Positions 46,752 through 56,176 are shown, counted from the stretch's first letter. The stretch: 64,000 bases of DNA from Rhodococcus pseudokoreensis (GCF_017068395.1 NZ_CP070614.1:310001-374000), one strand, 5' to 3'. Notes: generated by a model not told the origin, from the sequence alone. Made by a program: numbers and translations.

Positions 46752-47377
46752 TCAGCGTTGTGGTGTGTGACGACCATGGCATTATCCGGTCCGGGATCCA
46801 GAGGATCCTCGAGACCACGACGGACTTTCACCTGGTGGCGTCCGCACCGACCGGAGAACTTCTCCTGCAAGCAGTGCGAGACTTCGCGCCGGAACTGGTG
46901 GTGCTCGACATCCGACTGTCCGACTGCAACGGCCTCGACCTGTTGGAACAGATTTCAGCCATCTCGCCCGAGACCCGTGTCGTGATGCTCAGCATGTACG
47001 GCGCCAGGGGGTACGTCGAGAAGGCGAAGACGCGGGGTGCGCGAGGGTACATCACGAAGGAATGCCTCGACGAGGAGCTCGTGTCTGTCCTCTACGCCGT
47101 GATGAAGGATGAAGGATTTGTCTCGTTTCGAGCCGACACCACCGAACCCGGCGGCTCCGAAGGCCTGCTCGAGGCCAATATCGACTCTCTTTCTTCAAGG
47201 GAGCTCGAGGTAATGAAGCTGATCGCCTCCGGCCTCACCAACACCGAGATCGCGGAGGAACTGACGGTCTCCCCGCGCACCGTCGAGAGCCACCGAGCCA
47301 GCATTCAACGCAAGCTGCTGATCCGCACCCGCGCCGAACTGGCCCGAGTAGCCCGGGACGCAGGCCTTTTGGACTAG
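46748..47377 (+). CDS. bphT: BphT-type response regulator
   Basis: 209 residues, the length of the RHA1 protein. A receiver domain with acidic pocket CDD and phospho-acceptor Asp54 (VVLDIRLSD), Ser/Thr and Lys sites (VVMLSMYG; GYITKE), followed by a LuxR/NarL helix-turn-helix (LSSRELEVMKLIASGLTNTE; IAEELTVSPRTVESHRASIQ). It activates bph promoters, very likely through the 24-bp box. Its stop TAG lies inside the CTAG target duplicated by the IS5 element that follows, so nothing of the coding sequence is lost. Confidence 0.92.
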   Translation: MISVVVCDDHGIIRSGIQRILETTTDFHLVASAPTGELLLQAVRDFAPELVVLDIRLSDCNGLDLLEQISAISPETRVVMLSMYGARGYVEKAKTRGARGYITKECLDEELVSVLYAVMKDEGFVSFRADTTEPGGSEGLLEANIDSLSSRELEVMKLIASGLTNTEIAEELTVSPRTVESHRASIQRKLLIRTRAELARVARDAGLLD

Positions 47378-48310
47378 AGCGTGTCTGCTTAATGTTCGGG
47401 AATTGATGCGTGATGCTGGGTATGTGTTGCGCGCCGACGAGATCCCCGATGACCTGTGGGCTGTGATCGAGCCCGTCCTACCCGCACTGGCGGGCCGAAG
47501 GGGGCGTCCGTGGAACGACCACCGGTTGACCCTGGAAGGAATCGCCTGGCGGTTCCGAACCGGATCACCGTGGCGCGATCTGCCCGAATACTTCGGCCCG
47601 TGGCAGTCGATCTGGGAACGGCATCGCCGCTGGTCGGACGACGGCACCTACATTCGGATGTTCGCCGCGGTGCGGGCGGCAGCCCCCGAACGAGAGGAAC
47701 AGCTCGAACGTCTGCTGTCGATCGACTCGACGATTGTCCGCGCACACCAACATTCGGCTGGCGCCCTGACCGATGCGCACACAGGGGGCTCGGTCGAATG
47801 ACAAGAATCTGGCCAACGAACCCGCAGACCACGCACTCGGCCGCTCCCGCGGCGGGCTGAGCACCAAGATCCACGCCCTCACCGATACCTTCTGCTGCCC
47901 GCTGACGCTGATGCTCTCGCCGGGACAGGCCGGCGACAACCCCTACCTGGCGCCGCTGCTCGACGCGCACCGCGCCCACGACACCGCAGCGTTCCGCCTG
48001 CTGGCCGACAAGGCGTACTCGCACCCGAGCACCCGAAAGAACCTGAGGGAACGCAGAATCTCGCACACCATCCCCGAACGCTGCGACCAGATCCGACGCC
48101 GCAAGACGAAAGGATCGGACGGGGGTCGACCGCCGGCGTTCGACAAGGACCGCTACCGCGAACGCAACACCGTCGAGCGTGGTTTCGGGCGTCTCAAGCA
48201 GTGGCGTGGCATCGCCACTCGATACGACAAGTACGCCACCACCTTCCTTGGTGGCGTACTCTTCGCTGCGCTCGTCATTCATCATCGTGTCCGTAAATAG
48301 CAGACACGCT
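47378..48310 (+). mobile_element. IS5-family element, copy 1 (933 bp, CTAG target)
   Basis: Ends AGCGTGTCTGCT (47378) and its inverse AGCAGACACGCT (48310), flanked by CTAG at 47374-47377 and 48311-48314. A second copy of the same length lies at 59087-60019 and is almost identical. Differences were noticed only near the left end (around 47395-47401) and a few bases further in. Confidence 0.9.
47406..48300 (+). CDS. IS5-family transposase made by frameshifting (copy 1)
   Basis: Two overlapping frames: orfA (47406-47801; IPDDLWAVIEPVLPALAGRR, LEGIAWRFRTGSPWRDLPEY, IDSTIVRAHQHSAGAL) and orfB (47773-48300; GRSRGGLSTKIHALTDTFCC, LLADKAYSHPS, RNTVERGFGRLKQWRGIATR). The DDE residues are split between them. 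The same break occurs in both copies of the element, so it is a programmed frameshift rather than damage. The junction is near GGGGGCTCGG. Confidence 0.85.
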
Positions 48311-48341
48311 CTAGAAACTAGACTGTGCCGGACTGCCTGCG

Positions 48342-49880
48342 TCAATTCACGCCGCGCGTCGACCCTTCCCAATACGGCGCTCGGAGCTTGAACTTCTGGA
48401 TCTTGCCCGTCGCGGTATGTGGAATCGAGTCACGAAACTCCACCGAAGTCGGCGCCTTGTAGCCCGCCAGGTGCTGCTTGCAGTGTGCGATGATCTCGGC
48501 CTCGGAGACTGTGGAGGGACCCGTGGTGACCACCAGCGCCTTGACGGTCTCGCCCCATTTCTCGTCCGGTACGCCGATCACCGCGACCTGGGTCACACCG
48601 GGATGGCTGAAGATGCATTCCTCCACCTCAATCGACGACACATTCTCGCCACCGGTGACGATCACATCCTTCTTTCGGTCGGAAATCGTCAGTTGGCCCT
48701 CGCCGTCGATCATCCCGCCGTCTCCCGTGTGGAACCAACCATCACGCAGCGCCTCGTCCGTCGCCTCGGGGTTGTTCCAGTATCCGTTCATCACGACGTT
48801 CGAACGCGCCAGAACTTCACCCGAGTTGGAGATATGAAGCCGTGCACCGAGGGCGGGAAGTCCGGCGCGGGTCAGTCTGTGCGCTCGTTCCTCAAGATCA
48901 AGACCGTCATCCGCAGGCAGCGACCGGTTGAAAGTCAGCAGCGGCGATGTTTCCGTGAGCCCGTAGATCTGCTGCAGTTCCCACCCCAACTCGCTGCTCA
49001 GGCGCGCGATGGTACGGCTGGGCGGAGGAGCGCCGGCGCACACCACCCGCACCCGATCGCGACCAGGAATCTCTCCATGCCAGGACCGGGCAGCATCGAG
49101 CACCGCGTTCCACACCGCCGGAGCCCCGCACATCAACGTCACACCGTGTTCCTCCACCCGCCGGAGGATTTCGGTGCCGTCGACCTTGCGCAACACGATC
49201 TGCTTCGCGCCCAGTCCCGCCATCCCGAACGGCATCCCCCAACCGTTGCAGTGGAACATCGGCAACGTGTGCATGTACACATCGCGTTCCCACGCACGGG
49301 TGTGCATCGCGAGTGTGACGGCATTGACCCAAAGATTACGATGAGTCATCTCGACACCCTTCGGGCGCGCGGTGGTGCCGGAGGTGTAGTTGATTGTTGC
49401 CGTCGACTCCTCCGTGGGCGACGCCCAGGGGGCCGGCTCCGTATCGAAGCGCATCAGATCCGCGTCTGTGTGCTTCCCGAGTACGAACCGGTGCCGAACC
49501 TTGATACCCGACAACGCCTCTTCCAGCTCGGGATCGACAAGAAGCACTGACGCGCCGCAATCTCCGACGATGTAATCGACCTCCGCCGGAGACAGACGGA
49601 AATTGATCGGAACACAAATCCGGCCGCTCGCCGGCACCGCGTACAAGAGCTCGAGCAGTCGGGCCGAATTGTGGCTGACGACGGCGACCCGTTCGCCGAC
49701 CCTGATGCCCAGACGGTCGAATCCTGCTTGCCAGGCACACACGCGGTGGGCGAGTTCCCGAAAAGTCACCTGCCCGACCGACTCGCCCGGTTGTTCCGGC
49801 TCGTCGATCACGGCCACGCTGTCAGGGAAACCGGCCGCTCCCCGCTCCAGAAAGTCTGTAACCGTAAATGGGATGCGCAT
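48342..49880 (-). CDS. acyl-CoA ligase (AMP-forming)
   Basis: 512 residues. The ANL-superfamily motifs are complete: INYTSGTTARPKGVEMTH (P-loop-like A3), YGLTETSP (A5), FHTGDGGMIDGEGQLTISDR (A7/A8 hinge) and TGKIQKFKL with the catalytic Lys (A10). It activates a carboxylic acid as an acyl-AMP and then forms the CoA thioester. The pattern resembles medium-chain fatty acid or aromatic-acid ligases (AlkK-like). It is divergent from the crotonase gene and bph box 2 and points towards the IS5 copy. Substrate not deducible; an aromatic degradation intermediate is possible. Confidence 0.85.
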   Translation of the reverse strand: MRIPFTVTDFLERGAAGFPDSVAVIDEPEQPGESVGQVTFRELAHRVCAWQAGFDRLGIRVGERVAVVSHNSARLLELLYAVPASGRICVPINFRLSPAEVDYIVGDCGASVLLVDPELEEALSGIKVRHRFVLGKHTDADLMRFDTEPAPWASPTEESTATINYTSGTTARPKGVEMTHRNLWVNAVTLAMHTRAWERDVYMHTLPMFHCNGWGMPFGMAGLGAKQIVLRKVDGTEILRRVEEHGVTLMCGAPAVWNAVLDAARSWHGEIPGRDRVRVVCAGAPPPSRTIARLSSELGWELQQIYGLTETSPLLTFNRSLPADDGLDLEERAHRLTRAGLPALGARLHISNSGEVLARSNVVMNGYWNNPEATDEALRDGWFHTGDGGMIDGEGQLTISDRKKDVIVTGGENVSSIEVEECIFSHPGVTQVAVIGVPDEKWGETVKALVVTTGPSTVSEAEIIAHCKQHLAGYKAPTSVEFRDSIPHTATGKIQKFKLRAPYWEGSTRGVN

Positions 49881-49962
49881 CGGTCCACCTCCACGACAAC
49901 GTCAACGTCACTGCCACACCGCGTGGCCACACCACACGGTATCGAGCGGCAGCCGAGTTAAC

Positions 49963-49986
49963 TTCCGTAGTTTTCCCGGATGTTCG
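49963..49986 (+). promoter_or_regulatory. bph box 2, upstream of crotonase
   Basis: All 24 bases (TTCCGTAGTTTTCCC then GGATGTTCG) are identical to the box upstream of bphAa. It lies 107 bases before the crotonase ATG (50094). Perfect conservation between two otherwise unrelated upstream regions indicates a functional BphT-type site or a recently copied promoter. Confidence 0.75.
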
Positions 49987-50093
49987 TGGGCGGCCGTGGA
50001 TCGTTGAATGGTGGAACACGATCTGTCGCCGCACTGTTGAGCACGCACACGAAGCCGTGTCGAACAGTGGATCGACAGGAACCGGAGGTTGTG

Positions 50094-50723
50094 ATGGTGG
50101 TGCCAAACCTCGTTGCGGCAGAAGAGGACACCTACAGCCGCGTGCTGTGCGATCAGCACGACGGAGTGTTGCGCGTGACGTTGAATCGGACCACTGCGCT
50201 CAATGCCATCAATGCGACCATGGCCAAGCGGCTACAGCAGCTGTGGTCGCTGGTTCGGGACGACGCGAGCATCCACTCGATCATCGTGTCCGCGGCTGGT
50301 GTCGAAGCATTCTGCATGGGGTTCGACGCAGAAGACCCGCCCCAGCCACTTTCCTGCGGCGGCAACGCCCTGGGATGGGAAGCTTTTGCCATCAGCCCGA
50401 AGGAATGCGGCGTCGACAAACACCTGATCGTGACCGTGAACGGCATCGCCTGTCGAGAATCATTCCGATTCTTGCGTGATGCCGATGTCGTCGTCGCGTC
50501 CAGCAACGCCTCCTTCTTCGAGCCGCCTCGTTTCACCCCTGCAGATGATGTGAGCAACAGGGAGGGTGGATTGCCAGCAGGACTTCGCACGATCTGCGCC
50601 ACAAACCCGACCGTGCACAACCCTGTGACGGCATTACAAGCGCACCATGCGGGCCTGGTTCACGAAGTGGTCCCGCTGGCGTCGCTGCGAGGTACCGCCG
50701 AACGCCTTGCCCACAGGGCATGA
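50094..50723 (+). CDS. enoyl-CoA hydratase/isomerase-like protein, short
   Basis: 209 residues from ATG 50094 with GGAGG at 50083-50087. The crotonase fold is visible (LRVTLNRTTALNAINATMAK; IIVSAAGVEAFCMGFD; LIVTVNGIACRESFRFLRDA; DVVVASSNASFFEPP; LVHEVVPLASL). Typical members have about 260 residues, and the C-terminal helices are missing or shortened. The oxyanion-hole segment AFCMGFD is present in place of the common AFSAGAD. It is under bph box 2 and may process a CoA thioester made by the divergent ligase. Activity is uncertain because of the short length. Confidence 0.6.
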   Translation: MVVPNLVAAEEDTYSRVLCDQHDGVLRVTLNRTTALNAINATMAKRLQQLWSLVRDDASIHSIIVSAAGVEAFCMGFDAEDPPQPLSCGGNALGWEAFAISPKECGVDKHLIVTVNGIACRESFRFLRDADVVVASSNASFFEPPRFTPADDVSNREGGLPAGLRTICATNPTVHNPVTALQAHHAGLVHEVVPLASLRGTAERLAHRA

Positions 50724-50784
50724 CCGTCGACTCCTGACCCCTTACTTCCCCAATGACTGCAATCTTCTACGGAAGACACCGCGC

Positions 50785-50990
50785 ATGACTGTCACGACGA
50801 TAGGGAGTTCCAGCCACACGATCGACGTAGACGGCATCACGACGCACTATCACAAGGCAGGACCCGGCGATCCCGTGTTGCTGTTGCACGGACCCTGGAC
50901 CGGGGGTGTCAGCTTGGGCGAACTGGCAGCACACGATCCTGCCACTCGCCGCCAACCATCACGTTTTGGCCCCTGATGTTGTCGGGTCGG
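50785..50990 (+). pseudogene. BphD-type C-C hydrolase, 5' relic
   Basis: Starts MTVTTIGSSSHTIDVDGITT and HYHKAGPGDPVLLLHGPWTG, the N-terminus of meta-cleavage-product hydrolases with the HG oxyanion motif. After the next bases the frame shifts and reads GVSAWANWQHTILPLAANHH and VLAPDVVG, as in BphD/EtbD. It then breaks off near 50990 before the nucleophile Ser. It is downstream of the crotonase under the same box, so this was probably a second regulated hydrolase. It is now dead. Confidence 0.6.
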
Positions 50991-51133
50991 CGGCCCGTAG
51001 CTGACGGACAAGAACCGGGTGTCAGCGACACCTGGCGACCGACGATCCCGCATATCCGCGCGCTATCACGTTCTGTCCGTGCAGTTTGCAATCAATCCGG
51101 CCTACCGCCGGAACGTACTGAGAGGTCCACGTC

Positions 51134-51541
51134 ATGCTCGACCGAATCTTCACAACCCTCCTCACTCTGGCTGGCGTCGCGGCCGACGGCAGGTACATCT
51201 CGCTCGTCGACAACGACATCGCCGGTACCGCAGACCTGGACGAGACGCCCACTGGTCGGTTGGCGCAGGCCGGACCGCAGAGCACGTTATCGGACAGATA
51301 GCGCCAGGCCTGTTTCACGGCGCTCCGATCGTGAAATATGCTGTACACCACACTATTTAGGGCCCAACACGCGGTGATGAACTGCGCATTCGTTATGACC
51401 GGAGTGCTGATTGTCGTCGGAGCGATCGGGCGTGAGAGAGTTTGTTCCCATCGCCGACTACGCATTTCCTGGGGGGACGGCTTGACTGTCTCCGAGATCT
51501 GGGAATCCCGGGACGTCCACGACAACCCTTCGACGAGGTGA
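51134..51541 (+). pseudogene. decayed SnoaL/NTF2-like protein
   Basis: The frame starts MLDRIFTTLLTLAGVAADGR and YISLVDNDIAGTADLDETPT, then meets stop codons. A later frame ends LRISWGDGLTVSEIWESRDV. Both resemble the start and end of SnoaL/ketosteroid-isomerase-like proteins (LL.LVDDDI.GT.D; RW.GD.V.E.WE..D). Several shifts are needed to join them. Low-confidence relic. Confidence 0.35.
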
Positions 51542-51654
51542 TCCGACCGAAGCTACCTCATCAGATCCCTCCGCCCGCCGTCTTCGAGTTGATCAACACG
51601 ATCACCCGGTAGGGCGCGGAGCGCCCGACCCACCCACGAACTTTGGAGAAGTCG

Positions 51655-52452
51655 ATGTCCATAGCTCTGACGCACGCTGCCGAGGTCCAGCAGTCCGGCG
51701 AGAACGGCCGCATCTCGCTCGAACGCAACCACAAACGAATCCGGGTGTACTTCGCAGGTCACGTGATCGCGGACACCACCCGCGCGGTGTACCTGTTCGA
51801 GAAGGGGCACCTGCCGGTCTACTACATCCCCCGCGACGACGTGCGCACCGACTCCCTCGAGCCCCTCGACGCCACCACGTGGTGCCCGTGGAAAGGCAAG
51901 GCCAGGTACTGGGATCTCGTCGTCGACGATCGGCGGGCCGAGCGGTCGCTGTGGGGTTACGACGAACCGCTGAAGGACTCCCTCGATCTCAGCTGGTATG
52001 TCGCTTTCTACTGGCACAAGATGGACGCCTGGTACGAGGAGGATCAGCAGGTGTTCGTGCACCCGCGCGACCCTTACGTCCGCGTCGACGTCCTGCCGTC
52101 CTCCCGGCACGTGGAGGTCTTTATCGGCGACACCCTCGTCGCCGACACCACCCATCCACGCTTGCTGTTCGAGACCTCACTACCAGTTCGCTACTACATC
52201 CCTCGCATCGACGTCCGCTCCGAGTTCTTCACCGGCTCCGACGCCAAGACCTCCTGCCCGTACAAGGGCACGGCCTCGTACCTGTCGTTCACCGGATCGG
52301 ACGACAGCGACCCCGTCGAGGACGCCGCCTGGTACTACCCGTTCACGACCGCGGAGGCTTCGGGCATCGGCGACCACGTGTCGTTCTACCCCGACGGCGC
52401 CAGGATCGTCGTCGACGGCGCCCCGGTGGAGGGCTGTCCGACGCCTCTGTGA
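51655..52452 (+). CDS. tandem DUF427 domain protein
   Basis: 265 residues from ATG 51655 with GGAGAA upstream. Two copies of the DUF427 fold are seen: IRVYFAGHVIADTTRAVYLF, PVYYIPRDDVRTDSLEP, TWCPWKGKARYWDLVV, and again VEVFIGDTLVADTTHPRLLF, PVRYYIPRIDVRSEFF, TSCPYKGTASYLSFT. The family has no established biochemical role. It is intact in a region full of decayed genes. Confidence 0.8.
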   Translation: MSIALTHAAEVQQSGENGRISLERNHKRIRVYFAGHVIADTTRAVYLFEKGHLPVYYIPRDDVRTDSLEPLDATTWCPWKGKARYWDLVVDDRRAERSLWGYDEPLKDSLDLSWYVAFYWHKMDAWYEEDQQVFVHPRDPYVRVDVLPSSRHVEVFIGDTLVADTTHPRLLFETSLPVRYYIPRIDVRSEFFTGSDAKTSCPYKGTASYLSFTGSDDSDPVEDAAWYYPFTTAEASGIGDHVSFYPDGARIVVDGAPVEGCPTPL

Positions 52453-52667
52453 ACTTCGTACCTTGACCGGTGTCGCTGCGGCCGGTTCATGGTCGTTTGC
52501 TCTGGTTTCGGTCGGGTGGTGCGGGTTTCGCGATGTAGTCCTGGCCCGGCATGATCCCGGAGTTGCCCCGGGCGTCGTAGAAGTTGAGGTGGCGGTCCCC
52601 AGCTCGAGACCTGCCATGTCGTAAGTGTCGGGCGTTCCTCCAAGAACTCCGACAGCAGGGGACCGCC

Positions 52668-53630
52668 GTGAAGAAGAATAGCCAGAACCAGACCGTGCCC
52701 GCGATCCCGGAGCGGGTGAGCGTGGCGATGGCCAAGATCGCCGAAACATGCACGAGGGCCGCCGTCGGCGGCCTGCAGGCGATGCAGGCGATGATGGACG
52801 CCGAGGTGACCGCCCCGGCCGGGCCGAGAGGCCGTCGCGACCGGCAGCGCACCGCGGGTGCGCCATGGCCGCGAACGCGGCTCGGTGACCCTCAGCGGGC
52901 GTCGGATGCCCGTGACCCGGCCGCGGGTGCGGGCCGCCGACAGCGCCGGGGAACGGCCCACCCCGTCGTACGAGCTGGTCACCTCCACCGAGATCCTGGG
53001 GAAGATGGCGATGGAGGAGATGCTCGCCGGGCTCTCGACCCGCCGCTACACAGCCGGTCTCGAACCGGTCGGACGGCGAGCCGCCGAGACATTCTCGGCG
53101 ACAAGCAAGTCCGCCGTCTCACGCAGGTTCGTGAAGTTGACCGAAGCCGCCCTGACTGAGCTGCTCGCCGCGGACCTGTCCGGGCTGGATCTGGTAGCGT
53201 TGATGATCGACGGGGTCCACTACGCCGAGTCGTGCTGCATCGTCGCCCTGGGCATCGATATCGACGGGGACAAGCACCCGTTGGCGCTGGTGGAGAGCTC
53301 GACGGAGAACGCGACGCTGGTTGCGTAAGGCGGTGGTCGACGTCCTCGATCACCCGGTGATCCAACATTGTCAGCTACACAAGATACGAGACGTGAAAAA
53401 TCATCTGCCGCGACGACTTCGGAGCAGTGTCGGGCGGAATATGGCGGACACCAACCATGCCGATTCGGCGCTCGAGGCCGAGGCCGCGCTGCGCGCCCTG
53501 GCGAAGGAACTCGACCGTACCCATCTCGCGGCGGCCGCGAGCCTGCGCGAGGGACGCGACGGGACACTCACGGTGCTGCGATTGGGTGTGCCGCCCACTC
53601 TCGCCCGTACGCTGCGCTCGACCAACGCGA
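52668..53630 (+). pseudogene. IS256-family transposase, multiply damaged
   Basis: Begins at GTG 52668 (KKNSQNQTVPAIPERVSVAM). A frame change at about 52858 leads to MRHGRERGSVTLSGRRMPVT, VPSYEL-type and SKSAVSRRFVKLTEAALTEL, and DLVALMIDGVHYAESCCIVA. After TENATLV about 30 codons are missing and it resumes as LRKAVVDVLDHPVIQHCQLH, DSALEAEAALRALAKELDRT and LGVPPTLARTLRSTN. The C-terminal third with the catalytic Glu is absent. A dead relic. Confidence 0.75.
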
Positions 53631-53633
53631 CCG

Positions 53634-54623
53634 TCATGTATCGGAGTCACGAAGGTCAAGTAGAACTTTTCTCGACTCACCGTTCTCGACTGCTTCGTGA
53701 GCTAAAGCGATTTCATCTAGCGGGAACGTGAGATGAGGCAGTGGGGTTAGTGCCTGCTCGGCAAGTGCGTCGGTGATGCTCTGCGCGGCGAGGGAGAGGG
53801 CTGAACGACTATGTGTATAAAGAAGGAAGAAACGGAGCCCGAGACCTGCAGCCATGCACTCGCGGATAGGGATCGAGAGTTCGCGACCGTCGGTGGCATA
53901 GGTGGCGATGCTTGCACCAGGTGCCGCGACAGCTAGGTCGATGTTCCAGTTGTCCACGATGGCGACTTCTACAAAGATGTCCACGCCGTTGGTGAAGGCT
54001 GTGATCTGGTCGGCAACGTCGTCGTCGCGGTAATTTACGACGAAGTCTGCGCCTGCCTGTCGTGCGAGTTTAGCTTTGTCGGGCGTGCTCACTGTAGCGA
54101 TGACAGTGGCACCCGCCCATCGCGCGAGTTCGATCGCGAAGTGGCCTACAGCGCCGGCGCCACCTGCAATCAAGACTTTCTTGTGCGTCACCGGTCCTGC
54201 ATGCAGTAGGCACTCGTGGGCGGTCATGGCCGGAATTCCCAGACACGCACCCAGTTCGTCGGAAGCTGAGTCGGGCAACGCCACGGCTTGATTCGCGGGA
54301 ACGAGGGTATATTCGGCGGCCGTACCCCATCTGCTGCCCAGCGCCGCAAGCCAAAGCCATACACGTTGGCCGATACGGCCTTCATGGACTCCTGGTCCCA
54401 CTGCAACTATCCGACCGCACCCGTCCATATGAGGAATTTGGAAGTCGTCTATCGGGCGCGGAGTCTTGCCGCTGCGGGTCTTTACATCAGAGGGATTCAC
54501 TGCGGAAAAGGAGACTCGAACGAGAACCTGCCCGGGACCCGGTTCAGGCTTCTCGCATTGGATGATGGAGAGAACATCGGAAGCCTCTCCGGACTTGTGG
54601 TACGTCGCTGCGCGCATCTGCAT
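53634..54623 (-). CDS. NADPH:quinone oxidoreductase (MDR superfamily)
   Basis: 329 residues. An N-terminal GroES-like domain (EPGPGQVLVRVSFSAVNPSD) without the catalytic zinc cysteines, followed by a Rossmann domain with KKVLIAGGAGAVGHFAIELA (the AxxGxxG motif of quinone reductases) and GATVIATVSTPDKAKLARQA. The C-terminus LTFPLDEIALAHEAVENGES is typical of QOR proteins. It reduces quinones or enoyl compounds with NADPH. It lies between two IS256 relics and transcribes leftwards. A role in aromatic metabolism is possible but not shown. Confidence 0.85.
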   Translation of the reverse strand: MQMRAATYHKSGEASDVLSIIQCEKPEPGPGQVLVRVSFSAVNPSDVKTRSGKTPRPIDDFQIPHMDGCGRIVAVGPGVHEGRIGQRVWLWLAALGSRWGTAAEYTLVPANQAVALPDSASDELGACLGIPAMTAHECLLHAGPVTHKKVLIAGGAGAVGHFAIELARWAGATVIATVSTPDKAKLARQAGADFVVNYRDDDVADQITAFTNGVDIFVEVAIVDNWNIDLAVAAPGASIATYATDGRELSIPIRECMAAGLGLRFFLLYTHSRSALSLAAQSITDALAEQALTPLPHLTFPLDEIALAHEAVENGESRKVLLDLRDSDT

Positions 54624-54719
54624 TTCTTAACTGCCGTTCGATCGGGTAGGGATAGAGCCCCGTGAAGTGGTGTAAATCGTTGTGCGCCGGGAACTGTGAT
54701 GTTGGGGAGTATGCCGTAA

Positions 54720-55104
54720 GTGTGGTTGTTTCGTCCAGCACCATCGCCTGGGCGGGTGCGTCAGCCGCGATGACTGTCGGCGCAGGCGGGCGGAGCCCGG
54801 CAGTGGATTCCTCGGACAGGTAGCGGCGTTGGGATACCTGTCACTCGTCGTGCGCCTCGATCAACACACACCTCGCCAGACGCAGCAGCGCTGCAGGGTT
54901 GGGGAAGATACCGACGACGTCGGTTCGACGTTTGACCTCTTTATTCAGGCGCTCGATGATTTGGTCGACCATATCTTGCGCCAGTGTGCCTCCGGGAGGT
55001 CCGCGAACGCCGTGGTCTCCTCCTTTGCATTCGTTTAACATCGCTGCCACCGTGGGGAATTGAGATTCCAACATCACTGCGACGGTAGCGACACGATCAC
55101 GCAC
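54720..55104 (-). pseudogene. IS256-family transposase, C-terminal relic
   Basis: The reverse strand reads [20 protein letters not shown] and then, after a corrupted stretch, [39 protein letters not shown]. In the next frame it continues WQVSQRRYLSEES. These are the conserved last blocks of IS256/mutator transposases, including the region around the catalytic Glu. It lacks the N-terminal two thirds. Confidence 0.65.
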
Positions 55105-55255
55105 CAGCGGCCCCCGTCGGCTGGCTGAAAATGACGCGTACAGCGGCCGCGACCATCTCGGATTGACACTGTCACCGATTCGCGGAACCCGATTTACACC
55201 ACCCCATGGGACTCACCCTTGGAGTACTCGGTGGACTGACTTCGATGCGTGGGTA

Positions 55256-55279
55256 TTCCGTAGTTTTTACGGATGTCCG
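55256..55279 (+). promoter_or_regulatory. bph box 3, upstream of hydrolase
   Basis: TTCCGTAGTTTTTAC then GGATGTCCG matches the other two boxes at 21 of 24 positions and contains a perfect dyad TCCGTA-GTTTT-TACGGA. It lies 72 bases before the hydrolase ATG at 55352. Confidence 0.7.
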
Positions 55280-55351
55280 GGATTGGGACCAAGCCCACAC
55301 TGGTCAAAACAGCGCCACGGCAAGCTCGGGAATTACGTCGGAGGGAAAGTT

Positions 55352-56176
55352 ATGAGCACGGAAGTGCCCCCAGAGGATAATTCAATCGTCGCGAACGGTA
55401 TCAGGACGAACTACCTCGAGGCTGGTAGCGGTCCTCCTGTCGTGCTGATCCACGGGTCGGGTCCGGGGGTCACTGCCTATGCGAACTGGCGGCTCACGAT
55501 CCCGGCACTCGCGGAACGGTTCCGCGTGCTTGCCCCCGATATGGTCGGGTTCGGTGGGACCGAACGGCCCCCTGGCGTGGTGTATGACCTCAAGACCTGG
55601 GCAGACCAGGTGGTGGGTTTCCTTGACGCGCACGGCATTGAGCGGGCGTCCCTGGTTGGCAACAGCTTCGGCGGGGCAATCGCGCTGCGGGTCGCCACGC
55701 AGCACCCGGAGCGTGTCGGGCGGCTGGCGCTCATGGGCAGTGCGGGTGTTTCCTTCCCGCTCACCGATGGCCTCGATGCGGCATGGGGTTACCAGCCATC
55801 GATTGAGAACATGCGTCGACTGCTCGACATCTTCGCGTACTCGCGCGAGCTCGTGACCGACGAGCTGGCCGAAGTGCGGTACCGCGCGAGCATCGAACCG
55901 GGCATTCAGGAGGCATTTTCCACGATGTTTCCCGAACCGCGGCAGAACGGCGTGGATGCACTGGTCACTCCCGAGGAGGACCTGGCACGCCTGCCTCATG
56001 AAACGCTCGTCATTCACGGCCGCGAGGACCGCGTCGTACCACTGTCGAGCTCCATTCGACTCATGGAAGTCATCCCCAAGGCCCAGCTACACGTCTTCGG
56101 CCGCTCTGGACACTGGACACAGATCGAATGGGCCGAGAAGTTCAACCAGCTACTCAACGACTTCCTCGCCAACTAG
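55352..56176 (+). CDS. meta-cleavage-product hydrolase (EtbD/BphD type)
   Basis: 274 residues from ATG 55352 with GGAGGGAAAG upstream. The alpha/beta-hydrolase catalytic triad is Ser105 (VGNSFGGAIAL), Asp226 (HGREDRVVP) and His254 (GRSGHWTQIE), with the oxyanion HGSGPG at 34-39. Such enzymes cleave the C-C bond of 2-hydroxy-6-oxo-dienoates made by BphC-type dioxygenases. The length and motifs fit RHA1 EtbD, which prefers alkyl-substituted substrates, as well as BphD. It sits alone under bph box 3, 14 kb from bphC, and completes the pathway encoded in the window. Confidence 0.88.
   Translation: MSTEVPPEDNSIVANGIRTNYLEAGSGPPVVLIHGSGPGVTAYANWRLTIPALAERFRVLAPDMVGFGGTERPPGVVYDLKTWADQVVGFLDAHGIERASLVGNSFGGAIALRVATQHPERVGRLALMGSAGVSFPLTDGLDAAWGYQPSIENMRRLLDIFAYSRELVTDELAEVRYRASIEPGIQEAFSTMFPEPRQNGVDALVTPEEDLARLPHETLVIHGREDRVVPLSSSIRLMEVIPKAQLHVFGRSGHWTQIEWAEKFNQLLNDFLAN

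Noticed and set aside
47773..48300. IS5 orfA/orfB split as a disabling frameshift
   Set aside because: The same split occurs in both nearly identical copies, as expected for programmed frameshifting.
48417..49550. Plus-strand open frame of 377 codons
   Set aside because: Antisense to the acyl-CoA ligase, which carries all ANL motifs.
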